Positions 63,449 to 64,000 of a DNA stretch of 64,000 nucleotides are shown here, piece after piece. Source of the stretch: Granulicella aggregans (GTDB lineage Bacteria > Acidobacteriota > Terriglobia > Terriglobales > Acidobacteriaceae); contig NZ_JACHIP010000002.1 of NCBI RefSeq assembly GCF_014203275.1, positions 620,001-684,000 on the forward strand, written 5' to 3'. Every line of letters starts with the position of its first letter. Positions within the stretch are counted from its first letter, which is position 1. A model generated the notes under the pieces. The model saw nothing but the letters and a program-made list of their open reading frames with translations. It was not told the DNA's origin and searched no databases. A program made the position numbers and the translations under genes.

Positions 63449-64000
63449 GTGAGCCGATATAGCCGTCAGGATGTTTTGAGAATTCTGCACCTGCACCACC
63501 ACCAGCTTGCGGCATGGGAGCGGGCGGGGCTGGTTCTTCCCACGGAAACTTACAGCTTTGCCCACCTGAGCCAGTTGCGAACCTTGCGCGACCTGCGGGC
63601 CACGCGGTTGCCCTCGCGAAACATTCGTGCCTCCGTCACCGCGATGCAGCGCATGTCCGGCGTTGTGAATCCTCTGCTTGAATCAAGCGTGGTGCGGCAT
63701 GGCTCGCGCGTGTCCTTCCGATATGCCGGAGCCCTGCTCGACCCGGTCACGCATCAACTCTCCTTCGACTTTGACCAGAGCCTCACCGAGGTGCTGCAGG
63801 TTGCAAACGGCGGCGTGATCACGCGTTCGCAGCGTGCGGTGGAGGTGCAGGAGATGTTTTTGCGGGCGGTGCAGTTTGAGGAAGACGCGTCGACGCTGGA
63901 CGCCGCAGCGCTGCTATACGGCGAGATTCTGCAGATGAACCCGGATCACGCTCCGGCGTCGATCAATCTTGGAACGATTCACTACAATCGCCGCGACTTC
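63449..64000 (+). CDS. MerR-like HTH and TPR protein, cut by window edge
   Basis: Partial gene of which 184 residues are seen. The start GTG at 63449 is preceded by AGGACGAG; an in-frame TTG at 63389 is an alternative. Residues 1-70 read as a MerR-type winged helix: YSRQDVLRILHLHHHQLAAW, then FAHLSQLRTLRDLRA. Further on, a partner-binding region (about 105-140) leads into TPR (DASTLDAAALLYGEILQMNP, then ASINLGTIHYNRRDF) that continues past the edge. The HTH-TPR architecture is seen in acidobacterial regulators of unknown targets. Its divergent position suggests control of the DUF1553 operon. Confidence 0.7.
   Translation, partial: MSRYSRQDVLRILHLHHHQLAAWERAGLVLPTETYSFAHLSQLRTLRDLRATRLPSRNIRASVTAMQRMSGVVNPLLESSVVRHGSRVSFRYAGALLDPVTHQLSFDFDQSLTEVLQVANGGVITRSQRAVEVQEMFLRAVQFEEDASTLDAAALLYGEILQMNPDHAPASINLGTIHYNRRDF

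Overview
The window reads as chromosome of an acidobacterium, most likely class Terriglobia (Granulicella, Edaphobacter or Terriglobus relatives). This is inferred from gene types, not from a marker gene. The pointers are two very large Oar-like TonB-dependent receptors with an N-terminal carboxypeptidase-regulatory domain, three CRTAC1 (FG-GAP plus ASPIC/UnbV) proteins, a UPF0182 membrane protein, a tricorn-like protease, many GTG/TTG starts and high GC. I see no rRNA, tRNA, CRISPR array, transposase or phage gene.

Layout. 1-9.9 kb: the 5' part of an exported amidase (minus strand), then UPF0182, an M1 aminopeptidase, an exported nucleoside hydrolase-like protein with an altered active site, and a GT-C membrane glycosyltransferase. 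10.0-13.5 kb: a tightly coupled three-gene operon (ATP-grasp ligase, FAD monooxygenase, thioesterase-like hydrolase) that looks like a small biosynthetic pathway. 13.7-18.7 kb: a tricorn-like protease, then a TetR regulator divergent from an SDR, with a twin palindromic operator between them. 18.7-25.7 kb: a sugar or sugar-acid module with an ACS-type MFS transporter, a minus-strand operon (zinc dehydrogenase, SDR, MBL hydrolase), a divergent PfkB kinase and a GntR-LacI hybrid regulator.

25.9-36 kb: three CRTAC1 proteins and a TPR protein on the minus strand, interrupted by a TauE/SafE permease, a flavin-dependent halogenase-like oxidoreductase and a hydrolase remnant. 36-44.4 kb: an alpha-glucan type locus with a TonB receptor, a GH13 alpha-glucosidase broken by an in-frame amber codon, and a large GH63/MGH1-like glycoside hydrolase. 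44.5-48.6 kb: an exported unknown, a TPR protein and a seven-heme-motif cytochrome in one operon, closed by a strong bidirectional terminator. 48.7-53.3 kb: a second TonB receptor divergent from a LysR regulator. 53.3-53.9 kb: a stand-alone MgsA/RarA C-terminal-like protein.

54-62.9 kb: a seven-gene minus-strand operon joining a DUF1549/DUF1553 cytochrome protein and a DUF1501 protein (the planctomycete-type pair) to an NMT1-like binding lipoprotein, an aminohydrolase of the deaminase type and an ABC ATPase with two permeases. Its products fit uptake and breakdown of an N-containing small molecule. With the 10-13.5 kb operon, it is the best candidate for an undescribed system. The window ends in a MerR-like HTH plus TPR gene.
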